Shown here: piece by piece, positions 1 to 8,838 of the stretch
Position numbering within the stretch: position 1 is the first letter of the stretch
Layout: each line of letters opens with the position of its first letter
DNA from: Bradyrhizobium roseum
Lineage (GTDB): Bacteria; Pseudomonadota; Alphaproteobacteria; Rhizobiales; Xanthobacteraceae
Assembly: GCF_030413175.1 (NCBI RefSeq)
Contig: NZ_CP129212.1
Span: 2,604,001 to 2,668,000 of the forward strand
Reading direction: 5' to 3'
Length of the DNA: 64,000 bases
Translations under genes and position numbers: made by a program
The notes under the pieces: model-generated
What the model saw: only the letters and a program-made list of their open reading frames with translations
The model's database searches: none
Told to the model about the DNA's origin: nothing

Positions 1-807
1 CGTCAGAAACTGATCCGCATCCGCGCTGAGCCGCGCATAGACCATGCCTTGCGCATCTTCGAGCGCAACGCCGGCCTGTTCGATCGCGCGCAGATAGGCG
101 ACACCGCACGCCAGCACGAACGCCAGTTCCTGCACCTCCGATCCGCCGGCATCATGGATCACCCGTCCATCGGCGGCGGCGAGGGGGCTTTTGAACCCCA
201 TCGCGGCAAGGCCTTTGACTGCGTCGGTGATGGCGGGCACGATCTCGTCCCAGCTGTAGGGGCTGGAGCCCCACACCGCACAAGACCCCAGCGGGTCGAG
301 CCCGAAGCGGATGTCGCAGGCCGCGGGATCGAGGCCCTTGCCCTTGATGTATTCGGCGAGGTGCATGGCGGCCATTCGCGATTGCGGGCCGATCTGAAGT
401 TCGATGCCGATGCCGGCGTCGAGATGGATCCCGTCAAGGACCTGTGCGACGGCCTCCGCAGAAGGATCCAGCCCAAAGCCATGGGCGCCATTGCCGCCGG
501 CGAATACGAGCGTCAGCCCGGTCGCGCCGTTCTCGAGGTCGTGCAGCGCCTGGGCGTTGGCCGCTTTCGCATCCGGATGGTCGACCCGCTGCATGATCTG
601 CCAGGGTGCCGCCGCGGCACGGCCGGCGACCGGCGCGGCGCCCTTGGCGCGGCGGTAGATCGGATCGATTTTCAGCCCGTCGGCTGTCTTGCTGACCAGT
701 TTTTCGAATGGCGCACCCTTCAGCACCCCGTCGACCAGCTTGCGCCAGTCCTCAAAGGTCGCCTGTGGAAACTCCGCCGCCAATGTCAGTTCGTCAGTCT
801 TGGTCAT
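1..807 (-). CDS. mutA: Methylmalonyl-CoA mutase small subunit, N-terminal part (runs off the window)
   Basis: The 269 codons visible read MTKTDELTLAAEF..., then an extended stretch typical of the mutase small (beta) chain: the linker around 'WQIMQRVDHPD', then the start of a TIM barrel ('GLTLVFAGGNGAHGFG', 'FGLDPLGSCAVWG'). In the two-subunit enzyme the small chain pairs with the catalytic B12-binding MutB to interconvert methylmalonyl-CoA and succinyl-CoA in propionate use. The ATG at 807 sits about 90 bases after folK on the same strand. The C-terminal half and any mutB lie left of the window, so the small-subunit assignment rests on the N-terminal half only. Confidence 0.8.
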   Translation of the reverse strand, partial: MTKTDELTLAAEFPQATFEDWRKLVDGVLKGAPFEKLVSKTADGLKIDPIYRRAKGAAPVAGRAAAAPWQIMQRVDHPDAKAANAQALHDLENGATGLTLVFAGGNGAHGFGLDPSAEAVAQVLDGIHLDAGIGIELQIGPQSRMAAMHLAEYIKGKGLDPAACDIRFGLDPLGSCAVWGSSPYSWDEIVPAITDAVKGLAAMGFKSPLAAADGRVIHDAGGSEVQELAFVLACGVAYLRAIEQAGVALEDAQGMVYARLSADADQFLT

Positions 808-900
808 CCCGCCCATTATTCCCTGGCCGTCGCTTGATTTGGCCGGAAATTGCCACGCCGCGCCCGCCAAGCCAAACGGTTGTTTTGGGTCCTTTGGGGC

Positions 901-1392
901 TTAATCGAGGTCAGGCAGCCGCTGGATCCCCTCGGTCGAAAGCTGTGCCAGCGCATCCGAGACGCGGCGTCCCGCAATGATACGGTCGGGCACGATCTCG
1001 GCCAGCGGCACCAGCACGAAAGCGCGCTCGAAAGTCCGCGGATGCGGCAGCGTCAGTTCCGGCTTGTCGAGCTTGACGTCGTCGTAGGCGATCAGGTCGA
1101 GGTCGAGGGTGCGCGGACCCCAGCGGGTCTCACGGGCGCGGTCGCGGCCGAACTTTTTCTCGATCTTGTGCAGCGTAAACAGCAGCGCATGTGGATCAAG
1201 GCTGGTTTCGATCTCGATGCAAGCATTGATGAAGGGCGCCTGATGCATCTCGCCCCAGGGCGGGGTGGTGTAGTCGGAGGAGCGCGCGAGCAGGGCGGCC
1301 TGCGTCATGCCGCAGATATTGGCGATGGCCTTTTGGAATGTCGCGCGGACATCGCCGACATTGCCGCCGAGCGCGATCAGCACGTCAGCCAT
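901..1392 (-). CDS. folK: 2-amino-4-hydroxy-6-hydroxymethyldihydropteridine pyrophosphokinase
   Basis: Transfers pyrophosphate from ATP to 6-hydroxymethyl-7,8-dihydropterin, the step before dihydropteroate synthase in folate synthesis. The 163 residues are the usual length. Visible family marks are 'LGGNVGD' at 8-14, the signature 'RWGPRTLDLDLI' at 90-101 with the metal-binding aspartates, and 'LPHPR' at 115-119. The gene is third in the operon folP-folB-folK: its ATG lies one base beyond the folB stop, so translational coupling is likely. Confidence 0.96.
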   Translation of the reverse strand: MADVLIALGGNVGDVRATFQKAIANICGMTQAALLARSSDYTTPPWGEMHQAPFINACIEIETSLDPHALLFTLHKIEKKFGRDRARETRWGPRTLDLDLIAYDDVKLDKPELTLPHPRTFERAFVLVPLAEIVPDRIIAGRRVSDALAQLSTEGIQRLPDLD

Positions 1393-1393
1393 G

Positions 1394-1765
1394 TCAGGGG
1401 GATGACCGCTTGCGGAACAGCACTACGCCGACGTCCTCGAAGATCGCGGCGATCGGCGCATGCGGCTTGTGCACGGTCACTTTCACCGCATCGATACGCG
1501 CGAAGGCTGCGAATATCGCATCGGCCACCGCGCCGGCGGCGCGCTCCAGCAGCTTGTAATTGGTGTTCTTGAACGCCGCCGTCGCGGTCGCCACCACGCT
1601 GGCATAGGATACGGTGTCGGCGAGATGATCGGTGTTCGCCGCTTGCGAGAGATCGGCCGACAGTTCGAGGTCGATGACGAAGCGCTGTCCGACTTCGGTC
1701 TCGTGTTCCATCACGCCGTGGCGGGCATGGATGACGACGCCGGTGATGAAGATCGTATCGCTCAT
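1394..1765 (-). CDS. folB: Dihydroneopterin aldolase
   Basis: Cleaves 7,8-dihydroneopterin to 6-hydroxymethyl-dihydropterin and glycolaldehyde, feeding FolK. At 123 residues it has normal length. The active-site pattern is readable: 'HARHGVMEHE' near residue 13, a conserved Tyr at 54 ('SYASV') and Lys100 in 'VHKPHAPI'. It overlaps folP by four bases (ATGA), a classic coupled junction, and is followed almost directly by folK. Confidence 0.96.
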   Translation of the reverse strand: MSDTIFITGVVIHARHGVMEHETEVGQRFVIDLELSADLSQAANTDHLADTVSYASVVATATAAFKNTNYKLLERAAGAVADAIFAAFARIDAVKVTVHKPHAPIAAIFEDVGVVLFRKRSSP

Positions 1766-2619
1766 CCCTGTTCCCTGATTGCGGCGGTGACGCGCAGCGC
1801 CTGGACGGTTTCGGCGACGTCATGTGCGCGGATGATCCGCGCGCCGTTTTCGGCCGCCAGCAGATGCGCGGCAATCGAGCCGCCGAGCCGCTGATGCGGC
1901 TCCGACGGCGTCACCGTGCTGATGAAGCGTTTTCGCGAGGCGCCGACCAGCAGTGGAAGTCCAAACGACTGCAACTCGGCCAGCCGCGCCAGCGCGATCA
2001 TGCTCTGCTCGGGGGTCTTTCCGAAGCCGATGCCGGGATCGAGTACGATCTTGTCGGTTGAAATGCCGGCGCGCGCGGCGATGTCGAGCGAGGCTGCAAA
2101 GAAATTGGCGATGTCCTGCATGATGTCGATGGCGGGATCCGCGCTGTCGCGGTTATGCATGATGATGACGGGTACACCGCGTTCGGCGACGACTCCGGCC
2201 ATGCCGGCATCGCGCTGCAGGCCCCAGACATCGTTGGCGATGGCCGCGCCCTGATCGAGCGCCCAGGCGACGACGGCGGATTTCATGCTGTCGATCGATA
2301 CGGGAACGCCCAGCGCGACGACACCGGGCAGCACCGGTTGCAGGCGCCGCAGTTCTTCTTCCGCCGAGATCGGTTCCGACCCGTAGGGCCGGGTGGATTC
2401 CGCGCCGATGTCGATGATGTCGGCGCCCTCGGCCACCATCCGCCGGGCCTGGGCCAGTGCGGACTCGGGGGCAGCGAATTGCCCGCCGTCCGAGAATGAA
2501 TCGGGCGTCACATTCAGCACGCCCATGACGGCCGGAGTGGGCTTCGAGAGCAGCGCAGGCAGCACCGCATGACCGGCCGGACCGGTGGCGGCGGTAGGGC
2601 TTGGCTGGGCTGCGATCAT
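1762..2619 (-). CDS. folP: Dihydropteroate synthase
   Basis: Joins 6-hydroxymethyl-dihydropterin pyrophosphate to p-aminobenzoate; target of sulfonamides. Family motifs appear in order: 'MGVLNVTPDSFSDGG' (32-46), 'DIIDIGAESTRPYG' (67-80), 'VSIDSMK' (107-113), 'DPGIGFGKT' near 195 and 'VGASRKRF' near 225. The length of 285 residues is normal. It leads the folPBK operon; about 70 non-coding bases separate its ATG from the stop of the next upstream gene on the same strand (2693). Confidence 0.97.
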   Translation of the reverse strand: MIAAQPSPTAATGPAGHAVLPALLSKPTPAVMGVLNVTPDSFSDGGQFAAPESALAQARRMVAEGADIIDIGAESTRPYGSEPISAEEELRRLQPVLPGVVALGVPVSIDSMKSAVVAWALDQGAAIANDVWGLQRDAGMAGVVAERGVPVIIMHNRDSADPAIDIMQDIANFFAASLDIAARAGISTDKIVLDPGIGFGKTPEQSMIALARLAELQSFGLPLLVGASRKRFISTVTPSEPHQRLGGSIAAHLLAAENGARIIRAHDVAETVQALRVTAAIREQG

Positions 2620-2692
2620 GCGGTCGCTTTGCGCGGTCCGCAGCGGTTAGTCAAGGCGTGAGCAGCGGCTCCTGTCGGCTGGCCTGACCGTC

Positions 2693-3100
2693 TCAGTAGC
2701 TGATTTTTGGCGACAGCTTGCGCGCCTGTTCGATCAGTTGCTCGACCGATCTCTCGGAGGGCAGGACCCTAACCAATTTTCGCTTGGTGTTCACGTCCTT
2801 CATGTTCTGGGCCAGCCGCGCCGGGTTGCGCAGGGCGAGTTCACGCACCGTGGTGACACCCGCGGCACGCACCAGGCCGACCTTGGCCTTGCCCATTCCG
2901 GGAATGCGCATGTAGTCGGAGAAATTGGCCCATTCGAGCAGTTGCTGTTCGCTGATGCCGGTCTTTGCCGCGAGCGCCTTGCGTCCTTTCACCGTGCGGG
3001 CGGCCTCCAGCAGTGCGTCAGTGGTGCGAATGCCCAAAGATTTCAGTTTCGAGGCAGAGTAGGCGCTCAAGCCTTCGATCGCGGAAAGGGGATAAGTCAT
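2693..3100 (-). CDS. DUF4332 helix-hairpin-helix protein
   Basis: 135 residues. It begins 'YPLSAIEGLSAYSASKLKSLGI', a helix-hairpin-helix-like turn, and a second one follows ('MRIPGMGKAKVGLVRAAGV'). This pattern, with tandem HhH-like units in a small soluble protein, matches the DUF4332 family as I recall it. Such HhH units often bind DNA without sequence preference, but the function of the family is not established. It reads toward the folate operon and could share its transcript, though the roughly 70-base gap leaves this open. Confidence 0.72.
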   Translation of the reverse strand: MTYPLSAIEGLSAYSASKLKSLGIRTTDALLEAARTVKGRKALAAKTGISEQQLLEWANFSDYMRIPGMGKAKVGLVRAAGVTTVRELALRNPARLAQNMKDVNTKRKLVRVLPSERSVEQLIEQARKLSPKISY

Positions 3101-3154
3101 GATGCTCGATTAAACAGGAATGTGCTGGTGCCGAACGTGCGCGCGAATTGTTTG

Positions 3155-3520
3155 CTATGCGAACTGGCTGAGGCCCGGCGTCCCCGAGATGATTTCGCCC
3201 ATTTGATCCGCTCCGATTTTGTCCCGACCGAACCTGAAAAGTTCACGCGCCACGCCTTGAATTTCGTTCACGCCGAGGCCGAGCGCCATCAGCCTGGTGC
3301 CGACCGCCATCACGCCTCCGCCCATCAGCCGCGAGAAGCCGCCATTGCTGCTCGAAGCTGCAATCGCAGCTTCCGCACCCGGAATTTGATCAATCAGAGC
3401 CTGAACCTTGTCGGAAGGCCCCTCGTTGCGGAGGAAACCCAGAACGATGCCGATGGTTTTTTCAGCGACAGCGCTATCGATGCCGGCCTTGGAGGCCAGC
3501 CGTCCAATCAGTTCGTCCAT
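3155..3520 (-). CDS. Small conserved protein, DUF2267/DUF2780-like
   Basis: An open frame extends upstream to 3658, but the added 46 residues are Arg-rich and non-protein-like. The ATG at 3520 (MDELIGRLASKAG...) gives a sensible 121-residue protein. The N-terminal half is helical ('AVAEKTIGIVLGFLRNEGPSDKVQALIDQIPGAE'), then a Gly-rich segment ('GGGVMAVGTRLMALGLG') and a short helical tail. This resembles small rhizobial proteins labelled DUF2267 or DUF2780; I cannot decide between the two. No signal peptide or clear transmembrane segment is visible. Function unknown. Confidence 0.6.
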   Translation of the reverse strand: MDELIGRLASKAGIDSAVAEKTIGIVLGFLRNEGPSDKVQALIDQIPGAEAAIAASSSNGGFSRLMGGGVMAVGTRLMALGLGVNEIQGVARELFRFGRDKIGADQMGEIISGTPGLSQFA

Positions 3521-3853
3521 ATTGTGCCCCGTCCCCAACCGGTTTACCCGGGTCGTCTCCTTCTGCATTGATCTTGAGCGCCTGCGATCTGAAATACAAG
3601 CGATCCACGCCCGTCGAGGCGATTTTGATTCGAGATCGCGTCGCAAGTGTTGCAGCAATGCAAGAGTGAATACCGATTTCTCATCGCATTATTGCGCTGC
3701 GTTCCCGGTTTCTTCGCGAACCGTCGGAATAAAGTATGAGAACAAACAAATGATGAAGCGGGCTGACGCACGCGTTCCCGCCGTCAACGGTTTCAATCCG
3801 AAGGCAGGATACGATATGATGGCCCTGCGCGATGCATGCGAAGAGGCGATGCG
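3521..3853. other. Divergent intergenic region
   Basis: 333 bases between two divergently read genes. It should hold both promoters. I see no convincing gene, terminator or strong repeat; the stretch around 3660-3760 is visibly richer in A and T than the flanking genes. Confidence 0.5.
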
Positions 3854-5479
3854 ATGGTGAACTCTGATAAGACGGCCGATACCGACGAGAAGATTTTCAT
3901 CGGCAAGGGCGAAGAGACGGCGTGGCTGACGCTTGCGCTCGCCAATCGGCACGGCCTCGTCACGGGTGCTACCGGAACCGGCAAGACGGTGTCGCTGCAG
4001 GTCATGGCGGAGGGTTTTGCCCGCGCTGGTGTTCCGGTATTCGCCGCCGATATCAAGGGCGACTTGTCCGGGATCTCCGAAGTCGGCGAGGGCAAGGATT
4101 TCATCCTCAAGCGCGCCAAGGAGATGGGCCTCGATTTCCAGCCCGATCAGTTCTCGACGGTATTTTGGGATGTATTCGGCGAGCAGGGGCATCCCGTGCG
4201 CGCCACCGTCACCGAGATGGGACCGCTGCTGCTGTCGCGCATGCTCGACCTCAACGACGTGCAGGAAGGCGTTCTCAACGTTGCATTCCGCGTGGCGGAT
4301 GAAAACGGCCTGCCGTTGCTCGATTTGAAGGATCTGCGTTCGCTGCTGGACGCGATCGCGCCGGTTGCCAAGAAGGCGGCGAGTGCGGACGATGATCCCG
4401 ACGACAATGAGGAGTTGAAGGCCGCGCTGCGGAAGGCCGCGCAGAGCTACGGCAACGTCAGCAAGGCGACGGTCGGAACCATTCAGCGCCAATTGCTGGT
4501 GCTGGAAAACCAGGGCGCCACGAAATTCTTCGGCGAGCCGGCGCTGGTGCTGAAGGATTTCATCAAGACCGACCGCGACGGCCGCGGCGTGGTCAACATC
4601 CTGGTCGCCGACAGGCTGATGCAGAGTCCGAGACTCTACGCCACCTTCCTGTTGTGGATGCTGTCGGAATTGTTCGAGGAATTGCCGGAAGCCGGCGACC
4701 TGGCGAAGCCGAAACTGGTGTTCTTCTTCGACGAAGCGCATCTGTTGTTCGACGATGCGCCGGATGCGCTGATGGACAAGATCGAGCAGGTGGTGCGCCT
4801 GATCCGCTCCAAGGGCGTCGGCGTCTACTTCGTCACGCAGAATCCGATCGACGTGCCGGACAAGGTGCTGGCCCAGCTGGGCGGTCGCGTGCAGCACGCG
4901 CTGCGCGCCTTTACGCCGCGCGACCAGAAAGCGGTGAAAGCGGCGGCGCAAACGTTCCGGCCGAATCCGAAACTCGATACCGCCCGCGTCATCATGGAAC
5001 TCGGCAAGGGCGAGGCGCTGGTGTCGTTCCTCGAAGGCGGCGGCACGCCGACCGTGGTCGAGCGCGTCATGATCCGGCCGCCGACCGCGCGGATCGGGCC
5101 GATCTCGCCGGAAGAGCGCAAGGCCATCATGAGCAAGAGCCCGGTCAAGGGCAGATACGACACCGCGATCGACGCCGAATCCGCCTATGAGATGTTGCAG
5201 AAGCGCGTGGCCGACACGGCGGCGCCTGCGGATGGTCAGGGCAGTGGCGGCGTTCTCGGCCAGCTCGGTTCGATCGTCGGCACGATTTTCGGCACCAACA
5301 CCAAGCGCGGCAGGCTGACGACCGGCCAGGTGATTGCACGCGACGTCACCCGTTCGGTCACGAACAAGGTCATCGGCGGTGTCGCTGCCGATCTCGGCAA
5401 GGCCGTCGGCGGCTCGCTCGGTGGTTCGATCGGACGTTCGCTGGTGCGCGGTGCGCTTGGCGGCTTGCTGCGGCGGTAA
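3854..5479 (+). CDS. HerA-like ATPase (DUF853, YjgR family)
   Basis: 541 residues from the ATG at 3854, preceded by GAAGAGG seven bases upstream; a second ATG at 3836 would add six residues. It is a P-loop ATPase: Walker A 'GATGTGKT' at 38-45, Walker B 'LVFFFDEAHLLF' near residue 290, then a sensor-like segment 'GVGVYFVTQNPIDVPDKVL'. The order and the C-terminal Gly-rich tail ('GGSLGGSIGRSLVRGALGGLLRR') match the DUF853 group of HerA/FtsK-related proteins. HerA proper pumps DNA with NurA, but the role of DUF853 proteins is unclear and no nuclease gene lies beside it. Confidence 0.88.
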   Translation: MVNSDKTADTDEKIFIGKGEETAWLTLALANRHGLVTGATGTGKTVSLQVMAEGFARAGVPVFAADIKGDLSGISEVGEGKDFILKRAKEMGLDFQPDQFSTVFWDVFGEQGHPVRATVTEMGPLLLSRMLDLNDVQEGVLNVAFRVADENGLPLLDLKDLRSLLDAIAPVAKKAASADDDPDDNEELKAALRKAAQSYGNVSKATVGTIQRQLLVLENQGATKFFGEPALVLKDFIKTDRDGRGVVNILVADRLMQSPRLYATFLLWMLSELFEELPEAGDLAKPKLVFFFDEAHLLFDDAPDALMDKIEQVVRLIRSKGVGVYFVTQNPIDVPDKVLAQLGGRVQHALRAFTPRDQKAVKAAAQTFRPNPKLDTARVIMELGKGEALVSFLEGGGTPTVVERVMIRPPTARIGPISPEERKAIMSKSPVKGRYDTAIDAESAYEMLQKRVADTAAPADGQGSGGVLGQLGSIVGTIFGTNTKRGRLTTGQVIARDVTRSVTNKVIGGVAADLGKAVGGSLGGSIGRSLVRGALGGLLRR

Positions 5480-5514
5480 CGCTGCGATGTTTCTCTGACT
5501 TCCGGAACGATCGC

Positions 5515-6837
5515 GTGCTGAGATATCCGTCGCTGCGCAGGCCGCTCGATCTCCTGTTCCTGGTCTGCTGCATCGCCTTGACCGCCGATGTTCTGGTCCC
5601 GGAAATCTGGGGCAGCGGCAAGACCAAGGATTATCCATTGTGGTTCTGGGCCGGGCAGCAGGTGCTGCACGGCAAGAATCTCTACCCCGACAATCCCGCC
5701 ACCTATTTCGACTTCATCTATCCGCCGATTTCGGCTGTGCTGCTCGCGCTCCCCAGTTGGTTCGGCAAGATCCCGCTTTATCTGTGCCTGTGCTTGCTCA
5801 ACGTCGTCGCGTGGTGGATGACGGCACAGTTCTCGCACGCGATGGCGGGATCGGGCCGCAAGCCCGGACCGTGGCTGGAAGCGCTGCCGGGGCTGGTCAC
5901 TGTCACGTTCGTGTTCGACATGTTCGATCTGGGCCAGCCAAATCTCGTGCTGCTGGCGCTGATGCTCTACGGATTTTGGCTGCTGCGCGACCAGCGCGGC
6001 TGGATGGCGGGAAGCATGTTCGCGCTCGCCACCGCCATCAAGGTGTTTCCGGTGGCGGTGTTGCCCTATCTGCTGTGGCGCCGACAATGGGCGGCGGTCG
6101 CGAGCATGCTGGTGATGACAGGCATGTTCCTGTTCGTCCTGCCGGCGCCGTTCCGCGGCTTCCAGCACAACGCCGCGGAATTGAAGACCTGGTATCAGGG
6201 CATGGTCGGATCGAGTTCGGAGCAGGGGTTCGGGCAGCGCGCCGAGCAGAACTGGTCGTGGGTCAACCAGTCGCTTATCGCGATGACGCACCGGCTGACG
6301 CGGCCGGTGAACTACAATCAGGACAATCCGTCAAAACCCGCGCGGACGATGAACATCGCCGACGTCGACTTCAAGACCGCGAACTGGATCGTGCTGGCGG
6401 TCGCGCTCGCGATCGGCCTCGGCTATCTGGCGGTGATGCCACCGGCCTCGCGCCGCACCGAACGCTCGGATGCCGAGGAGATCGCCATCCTGTTCTGCCT
6501 GATCACGGTGGCCTCGCCTTTGGCGCGCCAATACTACTTCCTGTGGCTGTTCTTTCCGATCACCGTTCTGGCGCATCGCGCCGCCTATGATCCGCGTCCG
6601 GCCGTCAGGGCCGGCACATGGGCATTGCTTGCCGCGGCGGGCGGCCTGTTGTTGCTGTCGCTTCCGGCGTTTCCGAACGACCTGCAGGCGTACGGCAATA
6701 ATCTCGTCAGCACCGCGCTGCTCGCGGTCGGGCTGGGCTGGCACATATTGCATCCGCCCACCGCCGATGTCGCCTTGCCTGGGGACGCCGGCGAGCTACA
6801 ACGTCATACAGACAACAAGGCCCACAGCCAGGGATGA
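5515..6837 (+). CDS. Glycosyltransferase family 87-like integral membrane protein
   Basis: 440 residues from a GTG at 5515. It has about ten hydrophobic segments and an N-terminal loop 'KTKDYPLWFWAGQQVLHGKNLYP' region with the Asp placed as in GT87 (DUF2029) enzymes, which use polyprenyl-phosphate-linked sugars to build cell-envelope glycans. 'FIYPPISAVLLALP' after the first loop is also characteristic. Substrate cannot be told. It starts 35 bases after the HerA-like gene and ends just before an M20 peptidase gene, so the three may be co-transcribed. Confidence 0.8.
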   Translation: MLRYPSLRRPLDLLFLVCCIALTADVLVPEIWGSGKTKDYPLWFWAGQQVLHGKNLYPDNPATYFDFIYPPISAVLLALPSWFGKIPLYLCLCLLNVVAWWMTAQFSHAMAGSGRKPGPWLEALPGLVTVTFVFDMFDLGQPNLVLLALMLYGFWLLRDQRGWMAGSMFALATAIKVFPVAVLPYLLWRRQWAAVASMLVMTGMFLFVLPAPFRGFQHNAAELKTWYQGMVGSSSEQGFGQRAEQNWSWVNQSLIAMTHRLTRPVNYNQDNPSKPARTMNIADVDFKTANWIVLAVALAIGLGYLAVMPPASRRTERSDAEEIAILFCLITVASPLARQYYFLWLFFPITVLAHRAAYDPRPAVRAGTWALLAAAGGLLLLSLPAFPNDLQAYGNNLVSTALLAVGLGWHILHPPTADVALPGDAGELQRHTDNKAHSQG

Positions 6838-6844
6838 TCCAGCC

Positions 6845-8260
6845 ATGTCCAAAGCAAATGTGCAGCCGGTCCTCGATCATATCGACGCCGATTTCGACAA
6901 CAGCCTGGAGCGGCTGTTTGCGCTGCTGCGGATCAAGTCGATCTCGGCTGACCCGGCCTTCGCCGCCGATTGCAAGGCGGCGGCCGATCATCTGGCCAAG
7001 GATATCGCGACGCTCGGCTTCAAGGCCGAGGTGAGGCCGACCGCAGGGCATCCGGCGATCGTCGCCAAGAGCAATGACAAGGCGAATGGCGGCAGCGACC
7101 CCCGGCCGCATGTTTTATTCTATGGCCATTACGATGTGCAGCCGGTCGATCCGCTCAATCTGTGGCACCGGCCGCCGTTCGAGCCGGTCGTCACCGATCA
7201 CGCCGACGGCCGCAAAATCATCGTGGCGCGCGGTGCCGAGGACGACAAGGGGCAGTTGATGACCTTCGTCGAGGCTTGCCGCGCCTGGAAGAAGGTCACG
7301 GGATCGCTGCCGGTCGATGTCACCATTCTGATCGAAGGCGAAGAGGAAGTCGGTTCGAAGAATTTCGTGCCGTTCATGGAAGCCATCAAGGACGAACTGA
7401 AGGCCGATTTCGCGATGGTCTGCGACACCGGCATGTGGGATCCGAACACGCCCGCCATCACCACCTCGCTGCGCGGCCTGGTGTATGACGAGGTCACCAT
7501 CAAGGCCGCCAACCGCGATTTGCATTCCGGCGTTTTCGGCGGCGGCGCGCGAAACCCGATCCGCGTGCTGACCAACATCCTCGGCGGCCTGTTCGACGAC
7601 AACGGCACCATCACCATTCCCGGGTTCTACGATGGCGTGAAGGACCTGCCGCCGGATATCCTGGCGCAGTGGAAGGCCCTGAACCTCTCGCCGGAGTCAT
7701 TCCTGAAGCCGATCGGTCTCTCGATCCCCGCCGGCGAAAAGGATCGCCTGTTGATCGAGCAGGTGTCATCGCGTCCGACCTGCGACATCAACGGCATTTT
7801 CGGCGGCTATACCGGCGAGGGCTCCAAAACCGTGATCCCCGCGGAAGCTTCCGCAAAGGTCTCGTTCCGTCTGGTCGAAGGCCAGGACCCGCAGAAGATC
7901 AAGCAGGCGTTTCGCGACTACGTCACCGCGCGGCTTCCAGGCGACTGCAAGGCGGTCTTCACCGAGCACTCCAGCGGTGCGGCGATCGCGCTCGACTGGA
8001 ACATGAAGCCGCTGGCTGCTGCAAAACGTGCGCTCACCGAGGAGTGGGGCAAGGAGGCGCTCTTGGTCGGCTCCGGCGCCTCGATCCCGATCGTCGCGGA
8101 TTTCAAGCGCACGCTCGGCCTCGACAGCCTCCTGATCGGCTTCGGTCTCGACGACGACAACATCCATTCGCCGAACGAGAAGTACGACCTCAAGAGCTTC
8201 CACAAGGGCATCCGCTCCTGGGCGCGGATTCTGGGCGCGCTGGCCGAGGCGCCGCGCTAA
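6845..8260 (+). CDS. M20 family metallopeptidase/dipeptidase
   Basis: 471 residues from the ATG at 6845; an upstream open frame (from 6587) lies inside the preceding gene and is not needed. The di-zinc active site is readable: 'GHYDVQP' (94-100) with the first His and Asp, 'GAEDDKGQ' (130-137) with the bridging Asp, 'IEGEEEVGS' (163-171) with the catalytic and metal Glu, then 'CDTGMW'. A dimerisation lid follows the pattern 'NRDLHSGVFGG'. It likely hydrolyses dipeptides or N-acyl amino acids in the cytoplasm. Length is normal for the group. Confidence 0.93.
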   Translation: MSKANVQPVLDHIDADFDNSLERLFALLRIKSISADPAFAADCKAAADHLAKDIATLGFKAEVRPTAGHPAIVAKSNDKANGGSDPRPHVLFYGHYDVQPVDPLNLWHRPPFEPVVTDHADGRKIIVARGAEDDKGQLMTFVEACRAWKKVTGSLPVDVTILIEGEEEVGSKNFVPFMEAIKDELKADFAMVCDTGMWDPNTPAITTSLRGLVYDEVTIKAANRDLHSGVFGGGARNPIRVLTNILGGLFDDNGTITIPGFYDGVKDLPPDILAQWKALNLSPESFLKPIGLSIPAGEKDRLLIEQVSSRPTCDINGIFGGYTGEGSKTVIPAEASAKVSFRLVEGQDPQKIKQAFRDYVTARLPGDCKAVFTEHSSGAAIALDWNMKPLAAAKRALTEEWGKEALLVGSGASIPIVADFKRTLGLDSLLIGFGLDDDNIHSPNEKYDLKSFHKGIRSWARILGALAEAPR

Positions 8261-8270
8261 GCGCGGTGCG

Positions 8271-8747
8271 ATGAGCGGGCATTGGATCTGGAAGGCGGCC
8301 ATCGCGGGTTTCTGCGGTAGCGCCGCCCATACGCTATTGATGTACCTGAAATCGCGGGCCGGCCTGCTGCCTGCGTTTCAGCCCTATGAGAACCTTCAGG
8401 CCTCACTCGCCCACGTCACAGGAACAAGCGTTCACCCGATCATCCCATGGGTGCTGTCGTTCCTGAACGGTTCGACGGTTTTCGGCTTCTGCTTCGGGCG
8501 GTTTTACGGTTCGCTGCCAGGCGCGAGCGGCGCGGCAAAGGGCGTGGCATTCGGCGTCTTGGGTTGGGCGGTGATGGGGATGGTATTCTTCCCTTTGTTG
8601 AAACTGGGACCGTTTGCCCTCCATCTCGGCCTCGGTATCTGGCCAGCCCTGTTTTCGCTTGCGATGCTGCTGACCTACAGCGTCATGCTCGGCCTTGTTT
8701 ACGCAGCCCTCGACCCGCAACGCGAGACTGGATCGACCAGCCCCTGA
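8271..8747 (+). CDS. Four-helix membrane protein of unknown function
   Basis: 158 residues with four or so hydrophobic segments: the N-terminal helix 'AAIAGFCGSAAHTLLMYL', 'WVLSFLNGSTVFGFCFGRF', 'GVAFGVLGWAVMGMVFFPL' and 'FSLAMLLTYSVMLGLVYAAL'. Glycines between helices recall small inner-membrane proteins of unknown role; I recognise no named family. It begins ten bases after the M20 peptidase stop and is followed by a strong hairpin, so it is probably the last gene of that transcript. Confidence 0.75.
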   Translation: MSGHWIWKAAIAGFCGSAAHTLLMYLKSRAGLLPAFQPYENLQASLAHVTGTSVHPIIPWVLSFLNGSTVFGFCFGRFYGSLPGASGAAKGVAFGVLGWAVMGMVFFPLLKLGPFALHLGLGIWPALFSLAMLLTYSVMLGLVYAALDPQRETGSTSP

Positions 8748-8755
8748 CCAAACAA

Positions 8756-8783
8756 AAACGCCGCCCGGAATTGGGCGGCGTTT
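8756..8783. terminator. Bidirectional terminator hairpin between convergent genes
   Basis: An 11-bp perfect stem (AAACGCCGCCC / GGGCGGCGTTT) encloses the loop GGAATT. A-run on the left and T-run on the right let it work for both the membrane-protein gene and the convergent aldolase gene. Confidence 0.85.
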
Positions 8784-8838
8784 GGATTCGGTCGTGTAGA
8801 GGTCGTTGGCGGCTATCTTACACGGAAACCTCGAAACT

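Noticed and set aside
49..837. 262-codon plus-strand frame over the mutase gene
   Set aside because: It is the shadow of the minus-strand mutase small subunit; its Arg/Gly/Ala-rich translation has no domain character.
3689..5638. 649-codon minus-strand frame opposite the HerA-like gene
   Set aside because: Shadow frame in GC-rich DNA: Arg/His/Gln-rich, while the plus frame has Walker motifs.
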